Assembly (NCBI RefSeq): GCF_032362555.1
Contig: NC_083526.1
Coordinates: 2,810,001-2,874,000 of the forward strand
Reading direction: 5' to 3'
Source of the DNA: Amyelois transitella
Taxonomy: Eukaryota; Arthropoda; Insecta; Lepidoptera; Pyralidae
Length of the DNA: 64,000 nucleotides
Part shown: positions 30,205 through 41,562 of the stretch, one piece after another
Layout of the letters: every line of letters begins with the position of its first letter
Position numbering within the stretch: the stretch's first letter is position 1
Translations under genes and position numbers: made by a program
The notes under the pieces: model-generated
Databases searched by the model: none
The model's input: the letters and a program-made list of their open reading frames with translations, nothing else
Told to the model about the DNA's origin: nothing

Positions 30205-31548
30205 ATGATGAGCAAGCAAAGTGAGTTGGAAGTGGTAACCGCATCCAAAATTTTATTTGTGAACACATGCAGGATATGTTTGAAGCCTGGTGAAATTCCC
30301 ATCTTCGGTGATGATGAGATGCCAAATATATCAGGAGAAGTCATGACTTTTAGTGCTACAGCGGTCAGTAAAGATGATGAACTTCCTCAGCATATTTGTA
30401 ACTCTTGCCATGAACTTTTACGAAACGCTATTCGTTTCCGAGAAATGGCAAAGAGGTCAGATATTGCAGTCAAATCTAATAAAAAAATAATAGAAGCTAA
30501 AAACATAAGTGAACAATTCTCAAACTGGGACAGGAATAATAAAAACCATTTCTATGAATATTGTTCAGACGGGGGTTCTATAAAACTTTCCAGTGATGGT
30601 AATTTTAATGGACAATCTGTTACATCATTTCAAAAAGGGTTAGACAAAAGTAAACATGAAAATAATACGAAAGACTTGAACGTTATCGAGACCATTCTTT
30701 CTAATAGCAATAGAAAGGAAGTCAAAAATGATAATCAAATAAAACATCGTGCCCATTGCTGTGAAAATTGTAAGATAGATTTTGAAACATATGACGGTTA
30801 TTATAAACATATTGGTACGACGGAACACATAAACAAAGTGAAAGCATCAGACAAAATCGAATGTAATGTGTGCAAAAAGTTGATATGCAGAGTGTATTAT
30901 GTTTCGCACGTTTTGAAGCATAGTTTCGAACCAATAATTTGTCTTTGTTCTGGCATCTATAAATGCAAATTATGCAACAAGCTTCTTCTATCTGAAGATG
31001 AAATAAAAATGCATAAAGATTCGGATCAACACAGACTCTCTGCTAGAGAAGCTATTAAAGTGGAGTGTGCGGTTTGTCATGGGAAGTTTAGCAAAACTGA
31101 TATAAAATCCCATCTTAAAGGTCATGTATCTGAGTTTGCCAAAGGTGAAAGGCATAAATGTCCAATATGCAGTAAATATTTTAATCTTGCATATTATTAC
31201 AATCATTTGAAACGGATGCATAATAAAGATCGCAAAAACGGAAATATTGCAGAGAACAAACTGAAAAATAAATATAAAATGCCATTTGTTTGTGATATGT
31301 GTGGCAACGGTTTTGAAACTGCTCAATCCTTCAAAGTGCACTGTCGAACACATGGCGAGGTGAATTACAAATGCATGCTTTGTCGAAAGTGGAGCATCCA
31401 TCAGGGATTACTCAGCCTTCATGTAAGAACTAATACAGGGGATTACAATGATAAATGGGAACAACGATCCACCCGTTTTTTGACTAAAAATATGAATAGA
31501 CATTTAGGTACAACTGATTTTAAAATGCGTCACTTTAAAAAACGTTAG
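30205..31548 (+). CDS. ZAD-C2H2 zinc-finger protein, paralogue 1 (worn C-terminus)
   Basis: Single exon, 447 aa from the ATG at 30205. The ZAD domain has C22/C25 and C65/C68. Six recognisable C2H2 fingers follow in the second half, including divergent Cys-Glu-Asn-Cys and Cys-Pro-Ile-Cys forms. A seventh has its last His changed to Asn. The next unit keeps the spacing but has no cysteines (Lys-Trp-Glu-Gln-Arg), then the protein stops. The two downstream paralogues continue with three normal fingers and a Gly-Arg-Met-Pro tail that is missing here. Presumed nuclear DNA-binding factor. AATAAA lies at 31551 and 31589. The specific gene is not recognised. Confidence 0.88.
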   Translation: MMSKQSELEVVTASKILFVNTCRICLKPGEIPIFGDDEMPNISGEVMTFSATAVSKDDELPQHICNSCHELLRNAIRFREMAKRSDIAVKSNKKIIEAKNISEQFSNWDRNNKNHFYEYCSDGGSIKLSSDGNFNGQSVTSFQKGLDKSKHENNTKDLNVIETILSNSNRKEVKNDNQIKHRAHCCENCKIDFETYDGYYKHIGTTEHINKVKASDKIECNVCKKLICRVYYVSHVLKHSFEPIICLCSGIYKCKLCNKLLLSEDEIKMHKDSDQHRLSAREAIKVECAVCHGKFSKTDIKSHLKGHVSEFAKGERHKCPICSKYFNLAYYYNHLKRMHNKDRKNGNIAENKLKNKYKMPFVCDMCGNGFETAQSFKVHCRTHGEVNYKCMLCRKWSIHQGLLSLHVRTNTGDYNDKWEQRSTRFLTKNMNRHLGTTDFKMRHFKKR

Positions 31549-32042
31549 GGAATAAACTTTGTACCTAAATCATTTTAGAGTTCAGAACAATAAACTTTGC
31601 AAATCATTTGAAAGTTCAGGATTGTGTGTGTCTGTTTTTAGGATGAAAATAATAAGGTCTTCAATTGGAAAAAACAAAATTTACATAATTTTCATACGGC
31701 AGATTGAACATTATACCTAAATGTGGGGTAGCCAAAATAAGCGAAAAAATATTAAAAAGATTCTCAACGCTCAGCCGGTGTTTTACTTGTTTCAAAGTAG
31801 AATAATCAAATTTATAATTTTTATCAGTATGCCCGGGGATTCGCTCACGAGGAATAAGAATCTCTACCTATCTATCTACCTATGTTTGCATTTATTGTTA
31901 TTAAAAATGGAAAAATTTAGTAACTAGCCTCTCTTTATCATTACATAGAAGTAGAAGAAAGTGTAAAATAGTTTTAATAATCGTATAGTGATTATATCCT
32001 CTTGACAGATATTAAAATGTTTTTTTACAAACTAAAAACTTT

Positions 32043-32079
32043 TGTAAAGCTCAAGGGTACGTTACCCTTGAGCTTTACA
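32043..32079. repeat. Perfect 17-bp hairpin with 3-nt loop
   Basis: Arms 32043-32059 and 32063-32079 with loop CGT. It lies about 205 bp upstream of the next start codon, so it could sit in its promoter or 5' UTR. Confidence 0.9.
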
Positions 32080-32283
32080 TTGCCTATCCAAACCCGAAAA
32101 AAAACAACTGTCAATGTCAACTTTTATTAGAGAAGTCAATCAATATAGAAATTTAGAAAAATTGTTTTGATTGATTGTGGAATTGTTTTAATTCTTTATA
32201 CCTAGATAGTAAAATAAAAATTGTAGACTACAAATATCAAGAAGTATTTATGGCTTGTTATCACGAAGGAACAAGACGTGAGA

Positions 32284-33324
32284 ATGGTGACTGCATATTA
32301 CATGATACAAATGGCGAAAAACAAAACAAACACATCAATATATGAATATTACGGGGATTTTCTCAAATATTCAACTACAATCAAGGATATGCACACCAAA
32401 TGCCGCGTTTGCTTGAAATTAGGGACCGTACCTATATTTGAAGAAACTTCAGAGATTTCCGAAGCCTTACAATGCTTCGGAGACATTAAAGTAAGTCAAG
32501 ATGATGACCTCCCAAAACTGCTGTGTGAGACTTGTAGCGAGTTCGTTAAAGTTGCAATATTATTCAAAAACTCCGCAAAACGTTCTGATGAAATACTACG
32601 CAAATCTATCAAAGAAGAACAAAGAGATTCCGACCATGATTACGACGACAAAAATATTAGCTTCGAAACGAAAATATCCGAAGATTTACCTAACAAAGAG
32701 TTGGAAGCTAGTGATGACACAAAAACTAGCAAGAAAAAGGTGAAAGCTGCAGTCAAAGTAACATGCCACATCTGTAGTAAAGTTATAAACCAGTCATATT
32801 ACAAAGAGCACATAACTATGCACGATCCAAATCATAAAAAATATGTTTGCGACATATGCGGCAAATCGTTCCGCTTGCGATGTGCCTATCACAACCACAG
32901 TCTGAGGCACAGTGAGGATTTCCCTTATAAGTGCAATATGTGTCCATATAAAGGGAGATATAAGGAGCTATTAAAAACTCACATGAAAACACATACTGGT
33001 GACTACAGGTATATGTGCACAGAATGCCCAGCTAGATTTTTATTTAAGAGTAATTTGAACAGTCACATGTTAAAACACAAGGAACCACAGTTCAAATGTG
33101 ATTCTTGTAAGAGAGCATTCCGTACTAAGCTTTTGTTGGAGCGGCATTTTGAAGCAGACCATTTGGGAATCAAAAGTCATCTATGCAACATTTGTGGGAA
33201 AGCATTTGGTTACAGGAACGCTATGATGAAACATCAAAGACATGTCCATAAAAGAGAGAAATTCTTAAATGGGCGAATGCCAGCATATTTAGTGGCGCAG
33301 AATGAAGATGGTATTACTAAATAA
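32284..33324 (+). CDS. ZAD-C2H2 zinc-finger protein, paralogue 2
   Basis: Single exon, 346 aa from the ATG at 32284. The ZAD domain uses C40/C43 and C81/C84. An acidic/Lys-rich linker is followed by six C2H2 fingers with mostly CX2C and HX3-4H spacing, and an Arg-Met-Pro tail shared with paralogue 3. One linker is TGDYRY, a variant of TGEKP. It is presumably a sequence-specific nuclear DNA-binding protein, as known for ZAD factors; target and role are unknown. AATAAA overlaps the stop (33323-33328). Confidence 0.9.
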   Translation: MVTAYYMIQMAKNKTNTSIYEYYGDFLKYSTTIKDMHTKCRVCLKLGTVPIFEETSEISEALQCFGDIKVSQDDDLPKLLCETCSEFVKVAILFKNSAKRSDEILRKSIKEEQRDSDHDYDDKNISFETKISEDLPNKELEASDDTKTSKKKVKAAVKVTCHICSKVINQSYYKEHITMHDPNHKKYVCDICGKSFRLRCAYHNHSLRHSEDFPYKCNMCPYKGRYKELLKTHMKTHTGDYRYMCTECPARFLFKSNLNSHMLKHKEPQFKCDSCKRAFRTKLLLERHFEADHLGIKSHLCNICGKAFGYRNAMMKHQRHVHKREKFLNGRMPAYLVAQNEDGITK

Positions 33325-34707
33325 TAAAAAGGATCTGATTATGGAAATCTAACTTTAGGAATTAGGTTTCTCCATACATTAAGGAGAAAATGCTGTTTAC
33401 CAATAATATAAAAACAAAAACATATTTATCTAAAGAAGAACTGATTTTTTTAAGTTTAAATTATAATTATTTGTTAATTTAATTTATTTAAAAGTAACAG
33501 GGCAAGCAACACCTCTGACTTGAACAATCATCAGTGATGTTAGTCTTGTGTATAAAAGAATACTTAAAATATTTAAATTATGTTAACAGTATAACCTAAA
33601 ATTTTATTTACATTTTAACATACCTATTTATTTAAGTCATAAATGAATTATATTATTATTTACTATTTATTTAAGTCATGAATGAAGTAATAAATGATCT
33701 CAATGAAAACATTGAATTTTTATTTATAAAGAAGCTATATCTAGCTTAGGTTTATAATATCTAGTCTCCTAGAATAATAATGTTAAAAGTTTCCAAGGCA
33801 GGTTTTTTTCTCTGAATGTTAGGTCACCTAAAATACCATTACTTTTTCTTTCACAAGGCTATAAGTATCTATATTACTGTATATGTTACCTAGCAACGAC
33901 AGATAGCTTTTTCTTTGTTTTGACGTAACGCGCAGCTTTCGCGCATTTAGTATCCCACCCACACTTACGCAGTACTATCATGCACAAAAGTGATACCATC
34001 CCCTTATAAATCTGAGTTCAGATAACATAATAGTATTTTTAAATAATCATAAGATAGAAAGATAACTTTTGCTATGCTCGAGGATATGAACTATAATAAG
34101 GAGCTCTTCCTTGTTCGAAGTACGGACGAGCACGAAGAAGGCACGTTAAAAACTTTCCCCGATTTGCAGTCCTTAATAATACCTACCCACCAACCAACAT
34201 TGCGCCCGCTTGTTAGGCGACAGTCCATTCTCTCGTTTTCCTCTATAGTAATGGCCAGTACTTACCTACCTCAGCAGTGATGACATTTAATGGCTGTAAA
34301 CATGACATCCTCATCAATGATAACCGATACTGGCCAGAGGCATTGTTTTATAGTGTCTAATATAAGATATAAGGCATACAAAGATAATTCAAAACGGGCC
34401 AAACATATTAACTTGCGGTGCTCCATAATGTACAATACAATAGCTTTGTAACGGTTCAATCTTCAGTGCATTAGCATTAAGTACATAATAAATTTGTGGG
34501 TATCGATTTTTTTTACAATTCTAATGAGACTGGCTGCTATACAAATACCTACTTATAATTAACTCCAACCAAGTTTTGTTTGCGTCTGTACTTGCGTCGA
34601 TATGCCTTAAAGTTTACTTTAGTCGCGCATCTAATATTTTTGTGGATAAAATATTTATTTTATTTGTTCCTAATATTAAATTTCTCAATAGTTACTAATG
34701 TCAATTA

Positions 34708-35784
34708 ATGATTATGGCTTCGGCATATTTTAAGGTGAAAATGTTACGAAAGAAGAAAAAGAAGATCGCTGAATCGAAAAAGCAAACAACTGCTACAGCT
34801 GAAAACACCTGTCGAATTTGTTTAAAAGAAGGTAAAATACCGATTTATACAGACAATGGCCCTTCGGATGTGTCCGAAGCTATTAGAACTTTTGGCGATA
34901 TTCAAATAAGTGAAAACGATGAGTTTCCTAAATATCTATGTGAGCAATGCCAATCGCTTCTACAAGGTGCAATATCATTTCGAAAATCTGCAAAAAACGC
35001 TGATTCGGTACTTCGTCAAGGTTTTTTAGATCCACCCGATCTACGAGCTGAGTCCGAAGTGAGTGATATATCTAATGAAAACATTTTGAATGATGACAAT
35101 ATTTTAAAAAAGTATAATTGCAAATTGTGTAAATTAGAGTTTGAAACACGGAATGAGTTAACGATTCACAAGAGTTCAAAGCAGCACAAACGAGTACGAA
35201 TCCAATGTCAAATTTGTTACAGATTATTCACTGCCACATTGTTTAATAGGCACTTGCTCAGGCACCAGACTGCGACGCATTTGGTTTGCGATGTCTGCGG
35301 TAAGCTTTACCGGAAAGATAATTTAGTCCGGCACTTGCAGTTACACTCTTACGAACTCCCATTCAAATGCCAGGTGTGTCCGTACAGGGGAAGGTTTTTG
35401 GAGTCCTTGAAAATACACAGAAGGACACATACAGGTGATAAACCATTTAGTTGTGATAAGTGCGACCTTCGGTTTTTAACCAGAAGTAATTTGAATAGAC
35501 ATTTATTGACCCATAAGAAGGAGAAACCACATAAATGTGTCGAATGTGGACGAAGTTTTTATACCAAACGTGACTTGGATGTACATTTTAAGGCTGATCA
35601 CGCAGGGATTAAAGATTTTGGATGTAAAATGTGTAGGAACAAGTATGGCACAAAGAAAGCGCTAATGAGGCACGAATTGACGGTGCACAAAAGAAATAAA
35701 ATGGCAAAAGGACGAATGCCGCTATATTTGCAGGCTGAATACAAGAATTCCAATGACGACCTTTATTATAATAAAATAACATAA
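34708..35784 (+). CDS. ZAD-C2H2 zinc-finger protein, paralogue 3
   Basis: Single exon, 358 aa. The Lys-rich N-terminus is followed by a ZAD domain with C35/C38 and C78/C81. Seven C2H2 fingers follow, the first with a long HX5H-type end. A TGDKPF linker separates fingers 4 and 5. The C-terminal Gly-Arg-Met-Pro-Leu-Tyr-Leu tail matches paralogue 2. Order, orientation and shared tail show a tandem duplication. Function inferred from the family only. Confidence 0.92.
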   Translation: MIMASAYFKVKMLRKKKKKIAESKKQTTATAENTCRICLKEGKIPIYTDNGPSDVSEAIRTFGDIQISENDEFPKYLCEQCQSLLQGAISFRKSAKNADSVLRQGFLDPPDLRAESEVSDISNENILNDDNILKKYNCKLCKLEFETRNELTIHKSSKQHKRVRIQCQICYRLFTATLFNRHLLRHQTATHLVCDVCGKLYRKDNLVRHLQLHSYELPFKCQVCPYRGRFLESLKIHRRTHTGDKPFSCDKCDLRFLTRSNLNRHLLTHKKEKPHKCVECGRSFYTKRDLDVHFKADHAGIKDFGCKMCRNKYGTKKALMRHELTVHKRNKMAKGRMPLYLQAEYKNSNDDLYYNKIT

Positions 35785-37787
35785 GGCGAAGCCCTGTAAG
35801 GATGTTTTTACGAAGCTCATAAAATTAAATTTAGCGTAGAGCACTAAGTGCCACTTTAAAATCAAACTAAAGTCTGCCTTATATCGAAGAAGGAAGGATA
35901 AATAACAATACTTTAACTTACATCATGTGACCACGGTCGTGCCAACCCGGTCAAAATTTTAGGAAAAAAACGGTACTCGCGTAAGGATAAACTTTCTCCT
36001 TCCTTCTTCAAGAATAATAACGCTAACGAGATAAATCAAATACTTAGTTTCAACTGTAAATATTTATATTGATGCACAAATTACAACATACGTACATTTT
36101 AATAGTAAAGAAGTTACTTATAACTAAATTGAAGACACAATAATGGCGAGGAATACTTCGAGTAAGTATATTGTTTGATTATGAAGTGCGAATTTGATAT
36201 TAAAATGATTATAATTTGACTAGAAAGTTGTTGTAAAATACAAATATATTAAGATCCTTTAAAATGACTAGTTTTGTTACTTTTCTGAATATGTTAAAGA
36301 ATAAGAATCAATAAAAAAGGAATCTTCCTGCAATATTCGAAACATAAAACAATCTTATCCTATCTTAGCAAACATTTTGTAAGTGATTTTACTACGACAG
36401 GAACCATCAGTTCTGATCTAGGCAATATCTTCAACATGAGCTTGGCCTTTCTTTCGAATAGCTACCCTCCAAATATTAAAATAAACTTACTTAGATAAAA
36501 ATTATATCAGAACCTCTTAATTGTCTTGAGATTAATTACTCATCCACGCCGTCGTCTCCGCAGTACCTGACCAAAAACAATCTATCGCCGACTGCATGCT
36601 TTCATTTTTACATATCGGAATAATAAATAAATGAATATATTCCGAAATGCTTGCACCATAGGCTTGGACCTTTTGACAATGTATAAATTAGCACACATTT
36701 TTTCCGCCGTACGACATGTTTGCCATACGGCGAAGAAAAGATGAGGTCTAAAAATATTATTTAAAAGGTTCTGATAAAATAATGTTTACGATAAAAGCTT
36801 CTACAGTACATACAATGGAAGATATAGATTGATTATTTTTGTATAAATACATATAAATAAAGGCCACATTATCACTTGTGTTACACATGGGCTGGATTTT
36901 ACTATATTGGACTTCTAATATCGCCGATTATATATATTATATATAAATATATAATTTACAAATGTATGATATCTTAATGTTTTTTAATTAAAACTTGGTA
37001 AAATGAATTCTCAGCATTGTTACGCACATCAGTATACAACAAGGTGAAAGAATTAAATTTATGAAAATATTTATAATGATTATAATAAATACTAGGTAAA
37101 TACCACTTTTGGAGACTGTTCAAAAGTATAAAATAGATTTTTATAGTTATAATACTTTGTTGTGACTTGGTTGTACATTTACTCCCCTAAATTCTTTATG
37201 TCAAATATGCAGAAAAACTGCACTATGAAAATATGTTCATAATAAAATTCATTTGTGCCAATTATGTATAAGTTTCACATATTTCAGTGATAACACACAT
37301 ATTTGTATAATTGCTTATTTAAATATTTTAATATGCTTACATATAATAGTAAAATGTAACATACATGTGAATAAAAACTTTAATAAATAGTGCCATTTTA
37401 ATAAAAAGTTAAAATGGCAAAAATGTGAATGTTATTTTAATTTTGTTGTTTGAAAACTAAGATAAAAAATCCATAGTACTGGTAAATGTATTGTTGCTAC
37501 TGATATTAAATTTTGAGTTTAATTCATTTTGATGACTAATAATTACCACTATTATTCATTAAAATGATTAAATATCATCTGAATCTTAGTTTAGCTTTCA
37601 AATAATGAAAGCTTTGCAAATAAGAGTTCTAAGAGTACAAAGTTTAAAAAGGTAACTAAAAATTCTGATTTCTTTGAGACATAGAAAACATAGAGTTGTA
37701 TAAATAATTATGGCAATCTTCAAATACTTTTGAAATAGGAACAATTTTAAAAAGCATACCACTTGACGCCACATTTTTTTTTTCATT
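35785..37787. other. Intergenic, no gene seen
   Basis: AT-rich sequence between the third ZAD gene and the TMEM216-like gene. It should hold the 3' UTRs of both convergent genes. No long reading frame, RNA gene or repeat of the main families was recognised. Confidence 0.5.
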
Positions 37788-38565
37788 TCAAGCATATGAT
37801 GGTCCCTTGCACATTGTGACTACAAACATGGATGCAAATACCAACTCCAACGACTGTATGGCAAGCATGAGAGTGCACCAAATGTACTCAATACGAAGAA
37901 CCACCACCTGCCAGATCAGGAGGTACAGAACGCCGAGTATTGAAGGAATTGTCAGCACCACAGATATTAACACTGGTGCATCTGTAACATAAGTTATAAA
38001 TATTAGAATGCAACTGGTTTTAAAAATATGAATAAAAGAAAATTAAATAAACAACTAATGAACTTAAGATTTTTTTTTGTGCAGTCAAAAGATTATTAAG
38101 TATAATTGTAATAAAATTATCAGAATAATATATTACCCAAAATTTTAAATGTTATGAGTAGTTATGACTAGTATGACTATGTATGTCATACTAGTCATAA
38201 CTTTACTTTGTGAGACCACTGTTATGTTTCCATGTAGAGTCATCATTGGTTTTACTTAAAAACTATATTTACTTTTAGGTTTTACCTCAGGATTTTACAC
38301 TAGATTCTATTACAGAGAAGACCATACCTTTCTCACTTAAACTGCCCCTGCGACCCAGTATAAGTCGAGCCGCTTCAACGACGAAGAGCCCTAACAAAAC
38401 ACCATAGTCTTGCCCGATTTTCGTAGGATCCTTTTGTACTTCGTAAACACTTGTTATGATAGCTGATTTCAGAACTAATGTGCCAAGTTCACAAGTGGCA
38501 AAGAGACCGAAATAAAATGAATTTATATACATCAGTATTTCATATGCTAAGCTCGCGTTAACCAT
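37788..38565 (-). CDS. Tmem216: TMEM216-like ciliary transition-zone membrane protein
   Basis: Two exons, 38565-38328 and 37981-37788, join across a G|AT codon to give 143 aa, matching the ~145 aa of TMEM216. Four hydrophobic segments are visible: about residues 10-32, 47-67, 82-103 and 107-130. The middle Leu-Ile-Leu-Gly-Arg-Arg-Gly-Ser-Leu and the Ser-Val-Val-Leu-Thr-Ile-Pro-Ser stretch fit the family (TMEM17/TMEM216, Pfam Transmemb_17). In the family, TMEM216 works in the MKS/tectonic complex at the base of cilia. Assignment within TMEM216/TMEM80/TMEM17 is likely but not certain. Donor GTATGG, acceptor TTACAG. Confidence 0.82.
38161..38201. repeat. Perfect 17-bp hairpin, 7-nt loop
   Basis: Arms 38161-38177 and 38185-38201. 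It lies in the single intron of the TMEM216-like gene. Confidence 0.9.
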
Positions 38566-38775
38566 GATACCAGTTAATAATGGTTATTATTGATTGAGAA
38601 AGAAATTGAAATTATGAAAATAGTTACAAAAAAAAATACTACAGAAAAATTAAGTTTTAAAAATAGAATAAATAAAGCAACAAGAAAAGCAAGACAAGAA
38701 TAAAAAAAAGAGTGTTACCGACTCTGAATCCTTGATTTTGAAATGGAGTAGATCTGCCTTGATAAGATCACACAC

Positions 38776-38968
38776 ATGTTTACATACACACCATAAAATC
38801 ACACTTCTTTTTCGGAAGGATAGGAAGAGATGCACTTTGCTTTTACCATTTGCCACGATTCTTGAACACTTCTTTCGCTTCAGCAACATTTTTAATTCAT
38901 CATACGAACTTAGGGTACTCTTATCAAGGTTCATTTGTCTAGGCCTTTTTACTAAGCATGCTTAATAT
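38776..38968 (-). pseudogene. LINE-like coding relic, worn copy
   Basis: The minus-strand reading parallels the relic at 54108-54365: Lys-Ser-Thr, then Lys-Arg, Cys, Asn-Gly-Lys and a Lys-Arg end. Nucleotide words such as CCACGATTCTTG and TTAGGGTACTCTT also match. Heavily substituted. Confidence 0.4.
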
Positions 38969-40177
38969 TCTTCCGTTTTCTATTACATCGGATGATCAAA
39001 GATATACACTTTTATAAATGACGTAAAAATGTGTATCATCAAATATCCTTTGGCCGTATATAGACCAATAAAATATCACGCACAGTCCAAACTTCTAGGA
39101 CCAGTGATTTGAAAAGTATGTCCCATAAACTGCTACAACCGAATAATTTTTATTAAACTTAGGTCTACATTAAAAAACTAGAGTTGGCAACTCTAAAGTT
39201 TTGACGTTGGACTTCACATTACAGGATGGATGACAATGACTTAAGTACGTACTTTAAAATATGGCAAAGAGGGTTTGATTTTAATTTAAATTATCTCGTA
39301 TTTCTCGGATGGCATCGTATTTAATGTACAATATCATTTTTACTTACATTAACGGTAACGTTAAGGCAAGGCACGTGCCGGCAGTTCTGGCACTGTTATG
39401 TACGTAATCCGCACTGCGGGTCGGCCTTTTTCTAGTTAAATTCAAACAAATTTTCTTTGAATTTTACATTTACATTCTGATCTGGACTTTGGATTGGAAT
39501 TTTCACATAATTTTGCACAAATTTGCACATAGTGTGTCTCCAAAAAATAAATCATTAATTTTCTTTTTTACATCAGACAACACCAAACGAGTGCAATGAA
39601 CGCAGGCGAACGGGGTGGTCGTGTTGCCTGTTTTTATTTTAACTGTAATATTATAGTGCAGTTAGTATGAACATAAAGTTTAATAATATTTTTTAGTGAC
39701 TAAATATTGTGTTCGTAGAAAATAAACAGATTTTTGTACCTATGTTTTGGTAAGATATATGATTTTCATGTCTGCAGTAACCATGCGCTTCTGTCACGTT
39801 TTAATGTTCAGTTTGGTATTTTCTCGTAGGCGTTTAATTTTTTTGTCAATGCCTTTTAAAACTTTTAGAAGGGCTTTTTGTCGTTATTGAATATATAATA
39901 CTGTTATTTGAGCTTAGATAACTGCTGACCCCTGTTACTAGTACCGGAAACCGGGAAAAAATTTTTTTCTTCTTTATGGCAGGCCTGTTACAGGAATGCA
40001 GTTCTAGTGACCCGTATCTTTTTTGATTGACTGTCTACAACAAAATCGTTCGCTATATAAAGTTCATTGACTGCTCAAGCTTTTCTAGTTGTTACTTTGT
40101 TGATCTATTTTGTTTTTGTCATAAGAAATCAGAATGGCTAAAACTCTCATAAGACTATAAAAGTTGTAATGACTACT

Positions 40178-40430
40178 ATTGGCCTGTGTGGTCCAGTTGT
40201 CGGATCAGTTTACGGATCATGCCTCTGAATCTCATGGTCCTGACCAGGTTAGATCCCAGGTCAGGTCATGATGGAAAAAATATTTTTTACTGATAGCCTG
40301 GGTTTTTGATGTACTTATATCAATTTAAGTATTTATTTTTTAAAAATTGTTTAGTATTGTTAATTTCGAATTACTTGAAATCAGTCTTAAATATAAGGGA
40401 CTAGCTCAATCTGTGTCAATTAATAAATAT
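40178..40430 (+). mobile_element. Diverged tRNA-derived SINE
   Basis: The head GGCCTGTGTGGTCCAGTTGT and a worn B-box (AGGTTAGATCCCAGG) are followed by the body and the tail ACTAGCTCAATCTGTGTCAATT typical of the SINE family here. Confidence 0.6.
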
Positions 40431-41474
40431 TTATTTATTTTACTAGAGAGTACACTATCATTGTAAAGCTTTACACACACTGTCATCACTGGCATCTCCA
40501 AGAGGTACCTACTTATAATACTAACCAGAATTTCCAAATATTATTTTTACCTGAATACATATTGACTGTGTATGTACTTTCCTTACAAACAAAATAATTT
40601 TAATTACAAGTATATTAAAAATATACCTACCACAAATTTAAGGTAAATTTACTTATAATCACAAATAACAAAGTTATTATATTCCCGAAATACAGCACAC
40701 ATTTTATAATCCTATTATTACAAGTGTGAAACTATGCATGTTAATAATAATAACAGAGGAAACCTTCCTAAACATCAAAATAACAACTCAATGAACTACT
40801 TACTTTACTTTACTTAAGTACTAAGAACTTTATACACCTTGTAGCAGCATTAATTTAATATAAGACCAATGGGATGACTTTAAAATAATTAACTTGGTTG
40901 ACAAGTTATTAAATTAATAACTAGTCAAAATTCTGGGAAAGAAAAATCGTTTTAATGGAACTGCCATGGAGAAGTGATTCACAAACTCAACCCAAAATTA
41001 TGTTTTGGGTGTCATAACCCCTTTCCATCAAGTGGGCCATTGCTGAACCAGTTTATCTAATTAGTATTACACCTTATAAAATAATTGTAATCATTACTCT
41101 TATAACATAACTACATTGCTTGCTCCAATCTATTTGAATTGTAGTCACTCTGTGGACTTTAATTCAATAAACAATATGATAGGGCCTGAAATATGTGCTC
41201 TATTTAATGTAATTGATACTCGGCTCATGCCTGTTTGTGAGATAAGAAATTATTGCTGGGTGGTCATTACAAGATAAATAATCACTGAACTCTGATTGGC
41301 TGTTTTTAAATTAGAAGGGTCAGATTTGTCTTTGTGTTATATGCTACTTCTACATTTTGCCATACATGTGTATAAGGCAACTCTTATTTAATCATACTTA
41401 GTCTCACCAATTAAAACAAGAAAAATTTATTTATTGTTTCTTTTTTTAATCTCTATTCTATTATAAACCCTATC

Positions 41475-41562
41475 TGCTGAGCGTGGCCTATCAGTCTTTC
41501 AAGACTGCTGGCTCTGTCTATCCCGCAAGGGATAAAGACGTGGTCATATGATGATATGATAT
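41475..41562 (+). mobile_element. 5'-truncated family B retroposon
   Basis: Only the last ~90 bp remain (GCTGAGCGTGGCC to GGTCATATGATG). Confidence 0.65.

Noticed and set aside
30640-31401. Minus-strand frames opposite ZAD paralogue 1
   Set aside because: Antisense shadows of the zinc-finger reading frame.
34074-34280. 68-codon frame between ZAD paralogues 2 and 3
   Set aside because: No domain, no splice partner and no similarity to the neighbours; could be chance.
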